Origin: Sporichthyaceae bacterium
GTDB lineage: Bacteria; Actinomycetota; Actinomycetes; Sporichthyales; Sporichthyaceae
NCBI GenBank assembly: GCA_036493475.1
Contig: DASXPS010000110.1
Coordinates: 1 to 53,258, forward strand
Reading direction: 5' to 3'
Length of the DNA: 53,258 nucleotides
Shown here: positions 16,265-24,819 of the stretch, piece by piece
Position numbering within the stretch: position 1 is the stretch's first letter
Layout of the letters: each line of letters begins with the position of its first letter
Position numbers and translations under genes: made by a program
Notes under the pieces: generated by a model
What the model was told of the DNA's origin: nothing
The model's input: only the letters and a program-made list of their open reading frames with translations
Databases searched by the model: none

Positions 16265-17012
16265 CGGCGTCGCCGTCCTCGCTGGATGTCGGGTTCGGCT
16301 CGATCCCCCGGCCGCGCGGCGCGACCGTCACGCAGCAGTGGTCGGGACGCGGCATCAAGTGCGCCTCGAGCACCTCGACGCCCAACCCGTCCAGGATCCC
16401 GGCGACCAGTTCACAGTTCAGCGAACAGACCAACGCCCGGTCGGTGTCCAGCAGGCCGTGGAAGGGACAGTTGCGCAGCCGCACCTCGACTGAACCCTCG
16501 CGGCTGATCTCGGGTTCATAGCCCTGCTCCTCCAGCACCGGACGCAGCAACCCGAGCGCACGTTCCACCCCGAGCCGGCCCCGTTTCGCGGGACCCAGCG
16601 CGGTGGCGCCGATACCCGTGCCGCGACTGTGTGCGGCCCGCAGCGCCGGGCCACGTACCGTCTCACCGCCGACGTGGACCGCTTCCACCAGCATCGCGGC
16701 CATCGTGTCGTACCGGCGCTGCGGCAGGCTGAACTCGATCTGAGTGTCCGTCAGGCTGTACAGCTTGGGCGCGCGGCCCGGTCGGCGCAGCCGCGGCGTG
16801 CGGCCCTGGGTGATGGTGAGCAACCCGGCAGCCACCAACTTCTCCAGGTGGAACGCGGCCAGGTTCCGGGAGACCCCGGCCAGTTCGGCGGCCTCGTCGC
16901 GGGATATCGGGTTCGCGGCGGACCGGACATGGAAGTAGAGGTCGCGGCGCACGTCGTCGGCCAGCACGGCCAACGTGCCCACCGCGGTCTCCGTGTGCTG
17001 GCGAAGTGTCAC
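16257..17012 (-). CDS. HTH regulator with C-terminal Cys cluster (SufR/ArsR-like)
   Basis: The 251-residue protein has an N-terminal winged HTH (residues about 15-70, SRDEAAELAGVSRNLAAFHLEKLVAAGLL) followed by a dimerisation domain. The C-terminal part has Cys182 (NCPFH), Cys196 and Cys200 (CSLNC) and Cys226/227 (CCV), the layout seen in Fe-S-sensing SufR-type regulators, though the spacing is not that of cyanobacterial SufR. No suf genes are nearby. The GTG start at 17012 has no clear Shine-Dalgarno. It is divergent from the livH-livF-livMG operon and may control it. Confidence 0.78.
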   Translation of the reverse strand: MTLRQHTETAVGTLAVLADDVRRDLYFHVRSAANPISRDEAAELAGVSRNLAAFHLEKLVAAGLLTITQGRTPRLRRPGRAPKLYSLTDTQIEFSLPQRRYDTMAAMLVEAVHVGGETVRGPALRAAHSRGTGIGATALGPAKRGRLGVERALGLLRPVLEEQGYEPEISREGSVEVRLRNCPFHGLLDTDRALVCSLNCELVAGILDGLGVEVLEAHLMPRPDHCCVTVAPRGRGIEPNPTSSEDGDAVK

Positions 17013-17073
17013 GTCCGGGACAATATCACCAACGGACGTTTGTGCAATAGGTGTCGATCTACGCCACTACAGA

Positions 17074-17102
17074 TTGACAATCGGCGCTCAATATCATTAA
17101 TT
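17074..17102 (+). promoter_or_regulatory. Candidate sigma-70-type promoter of the liv operon
   Basis: TTGACA at 17074-17079 matches the -35 consensus exactly. TTAATT at 17097-17102, 17 bases downstream, could be the -10. The stretch is clearly more AT-rich than its surroundings and lies upstream of the GTG start at 17151. Confidence 0.45.
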
Positions 17103-17150
17103 ACCGTTGTCCTACCCCGGACAGGCGTGCCGGTCGCCCCGGAGGTGTTG

Positions 17151-18149
17151 GTGCACTTCAACTTGTTCTTCACCGTATTGGTGGTGGGCGGGATCGCGGC
17201 CGGGCTCTACGGCTTCCTGCCGATCTCGCTGATTCTGACCTACCGGATCTCCCGCACCATCGCCTTCGTGCACGGCGGTATCGCGGCGCTGGGCGCGATC
17301 CTTTATTGGATCCTCTCGCTGCACAACGACTTCTTCCCGGACTTCATCATCACGTTCAGTCAGTCCCGGGATCCGAAGACATTCGGCCGCCGACCGAGGT
17401 GGGACGCGTTCCCCTCCATGCTGTTCGTCGTCGCGTTGGGCGCGGTTCTCGGCGGCGGCTACGGGTTCATCGTCATGTCCCGCCGGTTCGCCTCACTTAC
17501 CGTGCTGACGCTGACCATCGTGTCGCTCGGCGCGATGATGGGCCTGGTCGGCATCGCGAGCCTGACGAACGTCGAGCCCGATGTGATCGCGGGTAGCCCG
17601 TTCGGCTCGGGTAGACACAAGGTGTTGCCGGAGTCGATGACCGACCACCAACCGCTGCTGATCACCAACAACCAGATCTTCACGTTCTGCACGGTGGTCG
17701 GGTTGTCCGTCGTGCTCGCCGTGTTCCTCACCCGCACGCACACCGGCCTGGTCATTCGCGCCCTCGCCGATGACCAGGAGGCCGGCGTTTGGTGCGGGGT
17801 CAAGCTGCGCGCCGTGGGCACTTTCGTGTACGCCACCTCCGGCGCCATCGCGGCCCTGGCGGGTGTGCTGACCAGCGTCACCATCGGCGCCAACCCCGCG
17901 GACATGCTGGTGTTCCTGCTGGACGGCCTGGCCATCGCCATCGTCGGCGGTCTGCGGTCGCTGCCGCTTGCGTTTCTCGGCGCACTGTTCTACGGGCTGA
18001 CCGACACCGCGCTGAAGGTGGGCTTCTTCGGTGATGTCAGCCCGCCGCTGCAGGCGGTGGTCCTTTACGGCCTGCTGCTGTCGATCATCGTCGTGGCAGC
18101 CCGACTCCGGCGGGACAGCTTCTTCCTGCTGGAAAGGCAGTCGCTGTGA
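17151..18149 (+). CDS. Branched-chain amino acid-type ABC transporter permease (LivH family)
   Basis: The 332-residue membrane protein has the LivH plan: an early segment FLPISLILTYRISRTIAFVHGGIAALGAIL, repeated TM helices, the ATPase-contact loop TGLVIRALADDQEAGVWCGVKLRAVG and the late GGLRSLPLAFLGALFYGL. The GTG at 17151 is chosen because GGAGG at 17141-17145 lies five bases upstream; an open frame continues further upstream without homology. Its stop overlaps the livF start by GTGA. It partners the permease half of the livMG product. The transported compound could be a branched-chain amino acid, urea, amide or other small acid. Confidence 0.88.
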   Translation: MHFNLFFTVLVVGGIAAGLYGFLPISLILTYRISRTIAFVHGGIAALGAILYWILSLHNDFFPDFIITFSQSRDPKTFGRRPRWDAFPSMLFVVALGAVLGGGYGFIVMSRRFASLTVLTLTIVSLGAMMGLVGIASLTNVEPDVIAGSPFGSGRHKVLPESMTDHQPLLITNNQIFTFCTVVGLSVVLAVFLTRTHTGLVIRALADDQEAGVWCGVKLRAVGTFVYATSGAIAALAGVLTSVTIGANPADMLVFLLDGLAIAIVGGLRSLPLAFLGALFYGLTDTALKVGFFGDVSPPLQAVVLYGLLLSIIVVAARLRRDSFFLLERQSL

Positions 18150-18838
18150 CGGGCGAGCCCATCCTCGAGGTCCGCCGACTCGTCGCGGGGTATTCCGGCC
18201 AGGCCGTCCTGCACGACGTGGACATCGAGGTGCACGCCGGCGAGATCGTCTCCCTGCTCGGTGCGAACGGCGCCGGCAAGTCGACGTTGCTCAAGACGAT
18301 CTTGGGCACCGTCCCGACCATTCGCGGTGACATTCATCTGCTCGGCGCGAACATCTCGCACTGGGCGCCGCACAAGCGGATATCGACCGGCATCGGCTTC
18401 TCGCCGGAGGGTCGGCGGATCTTCGCGAACCTGACCGTGGAGGAGAACCTGCTCATCGGCGCCACCTCGCTGAGCCGAGCGCATCGTCGGGACCAGATCG
18501 GCGCGGCGAGTGACCTCTTCCCGGTGCTCGCGCAGCGGATGAACCAGCGGGCCGGCACGTTGTCCGGGGGCGAGCAGCAGATGCTCGCCGTGGCGCGGGC
18601 GATGATGGCCAAACCCCGGCTGCTGATGGTGGAAGAACCCTCGCAGGGTCTGGCGCCGGTGGTGGTGGAGCGCATCTATGCCACGTTGCGCGAGATCGTC
18701 TCGCAGGGCGAGGTCGCCGTGTTGGTGGCCGAGCAGTTCCAGCAGGTCAACGAAGAGGCCAGCGACCGGATCCTGGTCATCGACAAGGGCGTGGTCATCC
18801 CGGACGCCGAACTCGCCGCCGCGCAGGTGGCCCGGTGA
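18146..18838 (+). CDS. ABC transporter ATP-binding protein (LivF family)
   Basis: The 230-residue ATPase has Walker A GANGAGKST (39-47), the LivF-specific GIGFSPEGRRIFANLTVEENL, the signature LSGGEQQ and Walker B LLMVEEP. The Walker B Asp is replaced by Glu, while the catalytic Glu is kept. The H-loop is AEQFQQ, with Gln in place of His as usual in LivF. The gene is joined to livH and livMG by GTGA overlaps on both sides, so the three are one tightly coupled operon. It hydrolyses ATP at the inner membrane face as partner of the LivG-like domain in livMG. Confidence 0.9.
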   Translation: MTGEPILEVRRLVAGYSGQAVLHDVDIEVHAGEIVSLLGANGAGKSTLLKTILGTVPTIRGDIHLLGANISHWAPHKRISTGIGFSPEGRRIFANLTVEENLLIGATSLSRAHRRDQIGAASDLFPVLAQRMNQRAGTLSGGEQQMLAVARAMMAKPRLLMVEEPSQGLAPVVVERIYATLREIVSQGEVAVLVAEQFQQVNEEASDRILVIDKGVVIPDAELAAAQVAR

Positions 18839-20874
18839 GTGCGCTGCCCAAGGTCCCCTCACTGAATCGCGCGGAGGGCGCGCACACCTATTCCCGCCCG
18901 GTTGTGCGGGCCATGTCCTCACCGGGCGCGCTGGCGTTCCTGCTGATTGTGCTGACCTTCCCGATGTGGCGACCCACCTACATGGTGTTCACCGCCAACG
19001 CGGGGCTGCCGGTGGCGATCACCGCGCTCGGTTTACTGGTGCTGGTCGGGTGGACCCGGGAGATCTCCCTGGCCACCTCGGGCATGTTCGTCTCCGCGGC
19101 CTACTTCGGCGGGTGGTTGAACCGTCCGCAGCCGGGCGGTCATGACTGGCCGTGGGTCATCACCGCGCTCGTGGTGGTGCTCACCTCGGCGGGTGTCATG
19201 GCGCTGTTGGCGTTGTCCTCGGCGAAACTGCCCGGCATCTACCTGGTGGTGCTGACCTACGGCCTACAGGTGGTCATCGAGAAGACGGTGTTGACCTACG
19301 GCTATCTGTCCGGTGGTCTGGGTGGCGGTGACGAGCAGGGCAACATCGTGGTCAACCGGCGTCCGCAGTTCCTCGGTCTGGATCTGAGCACCCACGCCAA
19401 GCACACCTGGTTCGGCCACCACATCAGCCAGGAATCGATCTTCTACTTCTTCACGCTGGGCTGGTTGGCCGTCGTGCTGATCCTCATGGTCCGGCTGCGC
19501 CGCTCCCCGATGGGTCTGGGCTTCCTGCTGGTCGGCGCCGCCCGTCAGGCCGCGGCCGCGGTCGGCGTTAACCCGCTGCGCTTCCGGATCTACGCGTTCG
19601 CCACCTCCGGTCTGTTGGCGGGCGTGGGCGGCATACTGCTCAACTGGTTGTACGTGAACCCGCCCGCGTTCGAGAACTACTTCTCGCCGTACTCGCTGGT
19701 GTTGCTGTCCATCCCGGTGTTGGCCGGCCTGGACTCGATCGCGTTCGTCGTGTTGGTCGCGGCGTTGTTCGTCATCGTCCCGGTGCAGCTGGAGTCGTGG
19801 CGGATCAGCCCGTTCCTGTTGGCCGCAGTCGGCCTGCTGGGCGGCGCACTGGTCGGCTCCCGGGGCTTGGGCGGTCGCGGGCACGACCTCTGGCGCCACT
19901 TGGTCCACGGCGACCGGATCACCCGGACCCAGCGGGAGCGGGTGGACACCGCTGCCCTACGCCGGGCCGATCGCGACATCGAGGCGATTTCCACCCTCAC
20001 CCCACAACAGCGCTCGCACGCGCTGGCCGTCCTCGAGGCGTGGTTGCCGCCCCGGACCTCGAGTTACTACGCGGCCAAGGCGGACAACATCTCCGTGCAT
20101 TTCGGCAGCGTCAAGGCACTGGACGGGGCCTCGATCGAGGTACCCACCCAGCAGATGGTCGGTCTGCTCGGGCCGAACGGCGCCGGCAAGACCACGTTGT
20201 TCGACGTGATCTCCGGTGTGCGACCGCCCGACTCCGGCAGGGTCAGCCTGTTCGGCAAACACGTGACCCGGATGCCCGCCTGGGATCGGTCCAAGCTCGG
20301 CATGGCGCGCACCTTCCAGACCACCCGGGTGATGAAGGACCTGACGGTGGGCGACAACCTGGTGGCCGGTGCCTACCAGCGGATCACCGCGCACCCGATG
20401 ATGTTCCTGGCCGGTGCCCCCTCGGCGTGGCGTCAACTACGTGCCGCCGAGGAAGCGGCGTTCGCCGCGGCCCAACTGTTGGACATCGACCGCTACTGGA
20501 ACGAGCGCTGCGGCACGCTGGAGTTCTCCGCCCGGCGCCGCACCGAGATCGGTCGTTGCCTGTTGGCCGGTCCACGTCTGATGCTGCTCGACGAGCCCGC
20601 CGCCGGTCTGGACCCGGCCTCGTCGGCGGCGCTGTTCACGCTGATCAAGAAGCTGCACGAGGACCTCGGTCTGACCGTGCTGCTGGTCGAGCACTACGTG
20701 AAGGCCGTGCTCGATTCCTGCGATCTGGTCTACGTGCTGGCCGAGGGCAAGATCCTCGCCCGGGGCACCCCGGCCGAGGTCGCCGCCAACGCCGAGGTGC
20801 GGGAGCGTTACCTCGGCACCCGGATGAGGTACACCGCGCCGAGCCTCGTCGCGGAAGAGGCCGCGCTGTCCTGA
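18835..20874 (+). CDS. LivM-LivG fusion: ABC permease joined to ATP-binding domain
   Basis: The 679-residue protein joins a LivM-type permease (residues about 20-350; VGWTREISLATSGMFVSAAYFGG and GVNPLRFRIYAFATSGLLAGVGG) to a LivG-type ATPase (about 415-670). Walker A is GPNGAGKTT (446-454), Walker B LMLLDEP, and the LivG loop is MARTFQTTRVMKDLTVGDNL. The ABC signature is degenerate: LEFSARR (from residue 562) replaces LSYGQRR. The first GTG overlaps the livF stop. With livH and livF this makes a complete transporter core, but no periplasmic binding protein gene is in the window. Confidence 0.9.
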   Translation: MSALPKVPSLNRAEGAHTYSRPVVRAMSSPGALAFLLIVLTFPMWRPTYMVFTANAGLPVAITALGLLVLVGWTREISLATSGMFVSAAYFGGWLNRPQPGGHDWPWVITALVVVLTSAGVMALLALSSAKLPGIYLVVLTYGLQVVIEKTVLTYGYLSGGLGGGDEQGNIVVNRRPQFLGLDLSTHAKHTWFGHHISQESIFYFFTLGWLAVVLILMVRLRRSPMGLGFLLVGAARQAAAAVGVNPLRFRIYAFATSGLLAGVGGILLNWLYVNPPAFENYFSPYSLVLLSIPVLAGLDSIAFVVLVAALFVIVPVQLESWRISPFLLAAVGLLGGALVGSRGLGGRGHDLWRHLVHGDRITRTQRERVDTAALRRADRDIEAISTLTPQQRSHALAVLEAWLPPRTSSYYAAKADNISVHFGSVKALDGASIEVPTQQMVGLLGPNGAGKTTLFDVISGVRPPDSGRVSLFGKHVTRMPAWDRSKLGMARTFQTTRVMKDLTVGDNLVAGAYQRITAHPMMFLAGAPSAWRQLRAAEEAAFAAAQLLDIDRYWNERCGTLEFSARRRTEIGRCLLAGPRLMLLDEPAAGLDPASSAALFTLIKKLHEDLGLTVLLVEHYVKAVLDSCDLVYVLAEGKILARGTPAEVAANAEVRERYLGTRMRYTAPSLVAEEAALS

Positions 20875-20878
20875 GGAC

Positions 20879-21718
20879 TCAACCGCCGGCCGAGAAGGGC
20901 TCGGTGCCGTCGACCAAACGCAGGCCCTTGATCCCGGAGGTGGCCCGGGCGTAGGCCAGCATCCGTTGCATATCCGATACCCCGTTGGAACCCGGTGTCG
21001 GTGTCGTCACCAGGCTGGACAGCACCCCGAGCGCATGGCCCTGCGCGTCCAACACCGCGCTGCCCGAGTCGCCGGGGATGCCCGGGGTCAGGAAGTACGC
21101 CAGGTAGGACCAGTTGTCGTCCACCGCCATGGCCACCACGCCGGCCTTGGGCGAGAGCACCCCGATGCCGCCGCGCAGCGGGGTGTTCCCGTAGGCGTAG
21201 AGCTTGTCCCCGGCCGCCACCACCGCGGCGTTCACCCCGGTCGGGCCACCGAAGAAGGGCACGGTCGGACTCACCTGACCGCGCACCGCGTCCGGCAGCC
21301 GCACCAGCGCGAGGTCGTTGTCCAGGCACGCGGACGGGTTGGTCTCGTGCCGGGTCTGCATGGCGAGCCAGGAGTTGTACACCAGCTCGCCGATGATCTG
21401 CGACTCGATCACCGTCACCAGGGTGCCCAGCGGCAGCGTCTTGGAGCTGCAACCGTCGAGGTTGACCGAGTTGTTGTCGTTGGCCGAACAGTGGGCGGCC
21501 TGGCCGATGTAGACGTGGTTGGCCGCGTCGAGGAACACGAAGTTCGACGTGCAGTCCGAACCATGGGTGTCCAGCACCTGCCCCGGGTGCACGGTGGCCT
21601 TGTCCAGGGGAGCCCACGGCGGCAACGGGGACGTCGCGGCGCCGGCCGGCGGACCGGGCAGCAGCGCCGCCAGGACCAGCGTGGCAGCCGCCGTGGCGCG
21701 CCGTCGGGGTCGTTTCAC
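20879..21718 (-). CDS. Secreted trypsin-like (S1 family) serine protease
   Basis: From the GTG at 21718 the protein is 279 residues with an Arg-rich signal peptide (about 1-28). The catalytic triad is visible: His76 (GQAAHC), Asp135 (NDLALV) and Ser218 (GIPGDSGSAV). Paired cysteines fit disulfides of an exported enzyme. The sequence is nearer to actinobacterial chymotrypsin-fold proteases than to V8 types. AGGAG upstream of the GTG decides the start over the ATG at 21748. The stop lies four bases from the convergent livMG stop. The substrate is unknown. Confidence 0.87.
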   Translation of the reverse strand: MKRPRRRATAAATLVLAALLPGPPAGAATSPLPPWAPLDKATVHPGQVLDTHGSDCTSNFVFLDAANHVYIGQAAHCSANDNNSVNLDGCSSKTLPLGTLVTVIESQIIGELVYNSWLAMQTRHETNPSACLDNDLALVRLPDAVRGQVSPTVPFFGGPTGVNAAVVAAGDKLYAYGNTPLRGGIGVLSPKAGVVAMAVDDNWSYLAYFLTPGIPGDSGSAVLDAQGHALGVLSSLVTTPTPGSNGVSDMQRMLAYARATSGIKGLRLVDGTEPFSAGG

Positions 21719-21936
21719 GCACCTTCTCCTGATGCATCGGGGCCCCATGTGGACAACGCGCCCGGGCTCGTTTTCGTTACCCGGGGGGCTCGGACCGGGT
21801 CAAATAGGTAAAGAACACCACTGGTCACACCAAACCCACAAGACACGCCCAAGCGCTCAAATAACGAGTTTCGGCCCCTGAAGCTGACTCTTATGGCAAA
21901 TTCTGGGCATACGCTTTTGCGTTCCAAGGGGGATTC

Positions 21937-21969
21937 ATGGCACAAACCGGCCACCGGCGACAGCGTTGA
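21937..21969 (+). CDS. 10-residue leader ORF coupled to the small membrane protein
   Basis: ATG at 21937 is preceded by AAGGGGG with four bases of spacing and encodes MAQTGHRRQR before TGA at 21967-21969. The stop overlaps the TTG start of the next ORF as TTGA (21966-21969). The strong ribosome site belongs to this short ORF, and the following ORF has none of its own. This suggests translational coupling; the peptide itself may have no function. Confidence 0.45.
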   Translation: MAQTGHRRQR

Positions 21970-22166
21970 ACAACGTCCTGTCGCGTCGCCGGACGCCGGT
22001 GATCGTGCGCCGAGCCGACGCCGAACGGCCCAACCGACGGCGGCGTGGAGCACGCCGGTTGCCCTCCGCTCCGACCCGGCCCGCGGTCATCGCCTCCATC
22101 GTGCTGCTGCTCGCCACGCTCGCCTGGCTGCTCACCTTCGCCTACCTGGTCACCGTCGTCCACTGA
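21966..22166 (+). CDS. Small single-pass membrane protein (66 aa), unknown function
   Basis: The TTG at 21966 opens a 66-residue frame with a very basic N-terminus (RRRTPVIVRRADAERPNRRRRGARR) and one hydrophobic segment at residues about 40-62 (AVIASIVLLLATLAWLLTFAY). The topology would be cytoplasmic N-terminus with the helix near the C-terminus. No family was recognised. It has no Shine-Dalgarno except that of the overlapping leader ORF. It stands between the divergent protease and the polysaccharide deacetylase, so a cell-envelope role is possible but unproven. Confidence 0.5.
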   Translation: MNNVLSRRRTPVIVRRADAERPNRRRRGARRLPSAPTRPAVIASIVLLLATLAWLLTFAYLVTVVH

Positions 22167-22285
22167 CCCGATCGTTCGACCTCGCCCGATCGGCTGATCC
22201 GGAAGTACCCGGACGGACCATTCAGTTCTGTTGACCCCTCGCGCGCAGCTTGCCCCTGCTGCACTGCGCTCGGGGGTTGATCACT

Positions 22286-23335
22286 GTGGGCCGATGGGGC
22301 GGGCAAGTGCTCGTGGCGGGTGTACTCGCCGCGACGACGGTGTTGAGTTTCGGCACGCAGGCCAGAGCGGAGACCACGCCGCCCGCCGCCGGCCCGCCCG
22401 GCAGCACGCCCCCGGCCGCGGCCCCGATGGACCCGGCACCCGCGCCGGCCCCGCCGGCCGGTGCGCCGACCCAGCCGGTCGGACCCGTCGTCAAAACGCC
22501 GGCCGCACCGAAGCCGAAGCCGATCGACTGTCGCCGGGTCAAGTGCGTGGCGCTGACCTTCGACGACGGGCCCGGGCCGTACACCAAGCGGTTGCTGGCC
22601 ACGCTGCGCAAGGAGAAGGTGCATGCCACCTTCTTCTCCGTCGGCGAGATGGTCGCGGCGCGACCGCAGGTGGAGAAGCAGATCGCCAAGGCCGGGCACG
22701 AAATCGGCAACCACTCCTGGTCGCACCCGGACCTGGCGAAGCTCACCAATGCCGCGATCACCTCCCAGGTGAGCCGCACCGCGCACCAGATCGCGAAGGC
22801 CACCGGGCGGAAGCCGACGTTGATGCGCCCGCCGTACGGCGCCTACACCCCGCGGGTGCGCTCGTTGATCGGCGGCGCCCACGACGCCGTGGTGCTGTGG
22901 TCGGTGGACCCGCTGGACTGGAAATACCGCAACAGCAACAGCGTCTACAACCGGGTGACCAGCCAGACCAAGCCCGGCTCGATCGTGCTCATGCACGACA
23001 TCCACTCCACCACGGTGGCCGCGGTGCCCCGGATCATCGCCACATTGCGCGCGCGGCACTACCACTTCGTCACGGTGTCCGAGCTCTACGGCGGACACCT
23101 CAAGGCGGGCCACGTCTACAGCGGCCGGGAGGCGGCTTACCACCCCAAGGCGAAGTCGCCGACCAAGGCCAAGACGCCGACCCATTCCGGCGCTGCGGCC
23201 GAGGGCGGGGCGGTGTTCACCGACCCCGGCGACGAGGCCGGCGATCAGCGGGGCGGCGGCGTGGCCAACGGCAACACCGGCAACGGTGGCAGTGTCGGTC
23301 CCGGCGAGGATGAGGGCGCCGGCGTCGCCAGCTGA
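22286..23335 (+). CDS. Secreted polysaccharide deacetylase (CE4 / NodB fold)
   Basis: From the GTG at 22286 the protein is 349 residues with a signal peptide (about 1-28, ending QARA), a Pro/Ala-rich linker (about 30-85) and a NodB domain. The catalytic and metal motifs are TFDDGP (motif 1), HSWSHP (motif 2), RPPYG (motif 3), DPLDW (motif 4) and LMHDIH (motif 5). It should remove acetyl groups from peptidoglycan or another wall polymer outside the membrane. The C-terminal 60 residues are Gly/Lys-rich and disordered. A TTG at 22250 is a possible longer start. The 3' end overlaps the convergent SpoIID gene by 91 bases. Confidence 0.88.
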   Translation: MGRWGGQVLVAGVLAATTVLSFGTQARAETTPPAAGPPGSTPPAAAPMDPAPAPAPPAGAPTQPVGPVVKTPAAPKPKPIDCRRVKCVALTFDDGPGPYTKRLLATLRKEKVHATFFSVGEMVAARPQVEKQIAKAGHEIGNHSWSHPDLAKLTNAAITSQVSRTAHQIAKATGRKPTLMRPPYGAYTPRVRSLIGGAHDAVVLWSVDPLDWKYRNSNSVYNRVTSQTKPGSIVLMHDIHSTTVAAVPRIIATLRARHYHFVTVSELYGGHLKAGHVYSGREAAYHPKAKSPTKAKTPTHSGAAAEGGAVFTDPGDEAGDQRGGGVANGNTGNGGSVGPGEDEGAGVAS

Positions 23336-24561
23336 GTGTCCGGCGCCGAGTGCCACCAGGAGTCGCGCAGCCGCATGGCCGAGGCGAACGCCTCGCCGGA
23401 CACCCGCATCGAGGACTTCGTCCCGATCAGTTTCACCGAGAGCACGCGACCGCCCCAGTCCCCACGGCCGTCGCGGCGGTGCACGGCGATGCCCAGCACC
23501 TTGCCCAGGCGCGGCCAGTGCCGGGACACTCGGCCGGGCCGCACCGAGGCGTGCCACAGGTGGCCGCTGTTGTGCACCAAGCCGTCCCACGGATCCGGCT
23601 TGGCCACCAGGTACGGCTCATCCCCGGCCTGCGACCACCCACCGTTGGAGGCGGAGAACTCGGTGAACGCAACCGAGCCGCGATAGTCCAGGTACTGCCC
23701 GGCGGTGCCGGCCACGGCGCGGTCCGTGCTGGGCGCCTCCCAGTCGGTGACCCGGCCGGTGGAGGTCACCCGGCGCACCCCGTGATAGGCCTGGCAGGCG
23801 CTGGTGTCGCAGATGTCGGTGCCGCCGCCCCGGGCGTGGTCGGCCCGCCATCGGGCGTAGCTGCGCGCGGCCACCGCCTGTGCGGTCAGCGCCGCCGGGC
23901 GCCAGGTGCTCAATGACTCGCTGGGCACCACCGAGCGCAGATAGCCCTCCAGGTGCACCCCGTTCACCACGCGCAGGGCATCGGAGACCAGTTCGGCGCG
24001 CAGATCTCCGCGGTAGTCCCGGATCTCCTCGGGCAGCACCAGCCGCACGGTGTGGCCGGGGGCGACGAACCGGATCGGTGCATCGGACCTGTCCAACCTC
24101 ATGCCATGCCAGGCCCCGGCCGCTCGGCCGGCCAGCTGCAGCCCGCCGTCGCCGGGCCGGGCGCGCCACTCGGTGACCGTTCGCCCGGCCCAGGCGGTGG
24201 GCAGCCGCCGCTCCCGCCCCCCGCCCTGCTGCACGCTCAGTCCGCGGACCGGCAGGACCCGCAGTTCCCCGGTATCCGCGGCTGTGATCAGCACGCGGAG
24301 GCGGGGGTTGTCCCCGCCGGACGCCAACGTGGTTCCGGGGTAATAGGTGGTCAGAATCCGTCGATAGTCGACGCCGGCCACGGCGGCGCCCTGCGCGCCC
24401 CACTGCGACATCCCGCGGCCGTGTCCGTACCCGTGACCGTCCAACCGGAACGCGCCGCGCACCGGCGTCAGCATCGGCTCATCGACGGTGCCGGCCAGCG
24501 CGGCGCACAGCAACGCCGTTGGCGCGGCCACCACTGCGACCAGCGACAACGGCGCGATCAA
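23245..24561 (-). CDS. SpoIID/LytB domain-containing exported protein
   Basis: The 438-residue protein starts at a TTG (24561) with a hydrophobic signal or anchor (about residues 5-24). The SpoIID domain is marked by GHGYGHGRGMSQWGAQG, LEGYLRSVVPSES and LTAQAVAARSYA, with catalytic Glu in VPSE as in SpoIID lytic transglycosylases. The later part has FSASNGGWS and a Pro-rich tail. Actinomycetes do not sporulate by the Bacillus route, so a wall-remodelling role is more likely. The last 91 bases overlap the deacetylase gene antisense. The start has no good ribosome site. Confidence 0.85.
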   Translation of the reverse strand: MIAPLSLVAVVAAPTALLCAALAGTVDEPMLTPVRGAFRLDGHGYGHGRGMSQWGAQGAAVAGVDYRRILTTYYPGTTLASGGDNPRLRVLITAADTGELRVLPVRGLSVQQGGGRERRLPTAWAGRTVTEWRARPGDGGLQLAGRAAGAWHGMRLDRSDAPIRFVAPGHTVRLVLPEEIRDYRGDLRAELVSDALRVVNGVHLEGYLRSVVPSESLSTWRPAALTAQAVAARSYARWRADHARGGGTDICDTSACQAYHGVRRVTSTGRVTDWEAPSTDRAVAGTAGQYLDYRGSVAFTEFSASNGGWSQAGDEPYLVAKPDPWDGLVHNSGHLWHASVRPGRVSRHWPRLGKVLGIAVHRRDGRGDWGGRVLSVKLIGTKSSMRVSGEAFASAMRLRDSWWHSAPDTQLATPAPSSSPGPTLPPLPVLPLATPPPR

Positions 24562-24678
24562 ACGGGTCCAGCGGCGAACGGGAGGCTCCCGGGCTCGGCA
24601 ACAGGTCGGCCGAAGCTACCTGCCGAACACCGCCGCACACCGACGTCACACGCCCGCCTGTGGATAACCCGCGTGTCT

Positions 24679-24696
24679 TTCACCCGTACGGGTGAA
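24679..24696. promoter_or_regulatory. Perfect 18-bp palindrome, probable operator
   Basis: TTCACCCGTACGGGTGAA is a perfect inverted repeat with no spacer. It lies midway between the divergent SpoIID gene and the lipoprotein gene, about 120 bases from each start. The cognate factor is unknown. Confidence 0.6.
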
Positions 24697-24706
24697 CGCG
24701 TCGAAA

Positions 24707-24721
24707 TACCCCCACTGGGTA
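24707..24721. promoter_or_regulatory. CsoR-like operator TACCC-N5-GGGTA
   Basis: TACCC (24707-24711) and GGGTA (24717-24721) are separated by five bases, the pattern described for CsoR copper-sensing repressors in actinobacteria. It lies about 100 bases upstream of the Met-rich lipoprotein gene. A further short inverted repeat, TTTGTTACAAA, is at 24726-24736. Confidence 0.45.
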
Positions 24722-24819
24722 ATGGTTTGTTACAAAGGGGAACCGGGAACTGCACCGCAACGACATGTAATCCCGAGCGGTACTACCTGTCCGACCTCGA
24801 TCGTCCGGAGAACGCGCCC

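Noticed and set aside
17020-17120. Long-range pairing of GGACAA with TTGTCC across the regulator/liv gap
   Set aside because: The arms are short and about 80 bases apart; I could not tell this from chance.
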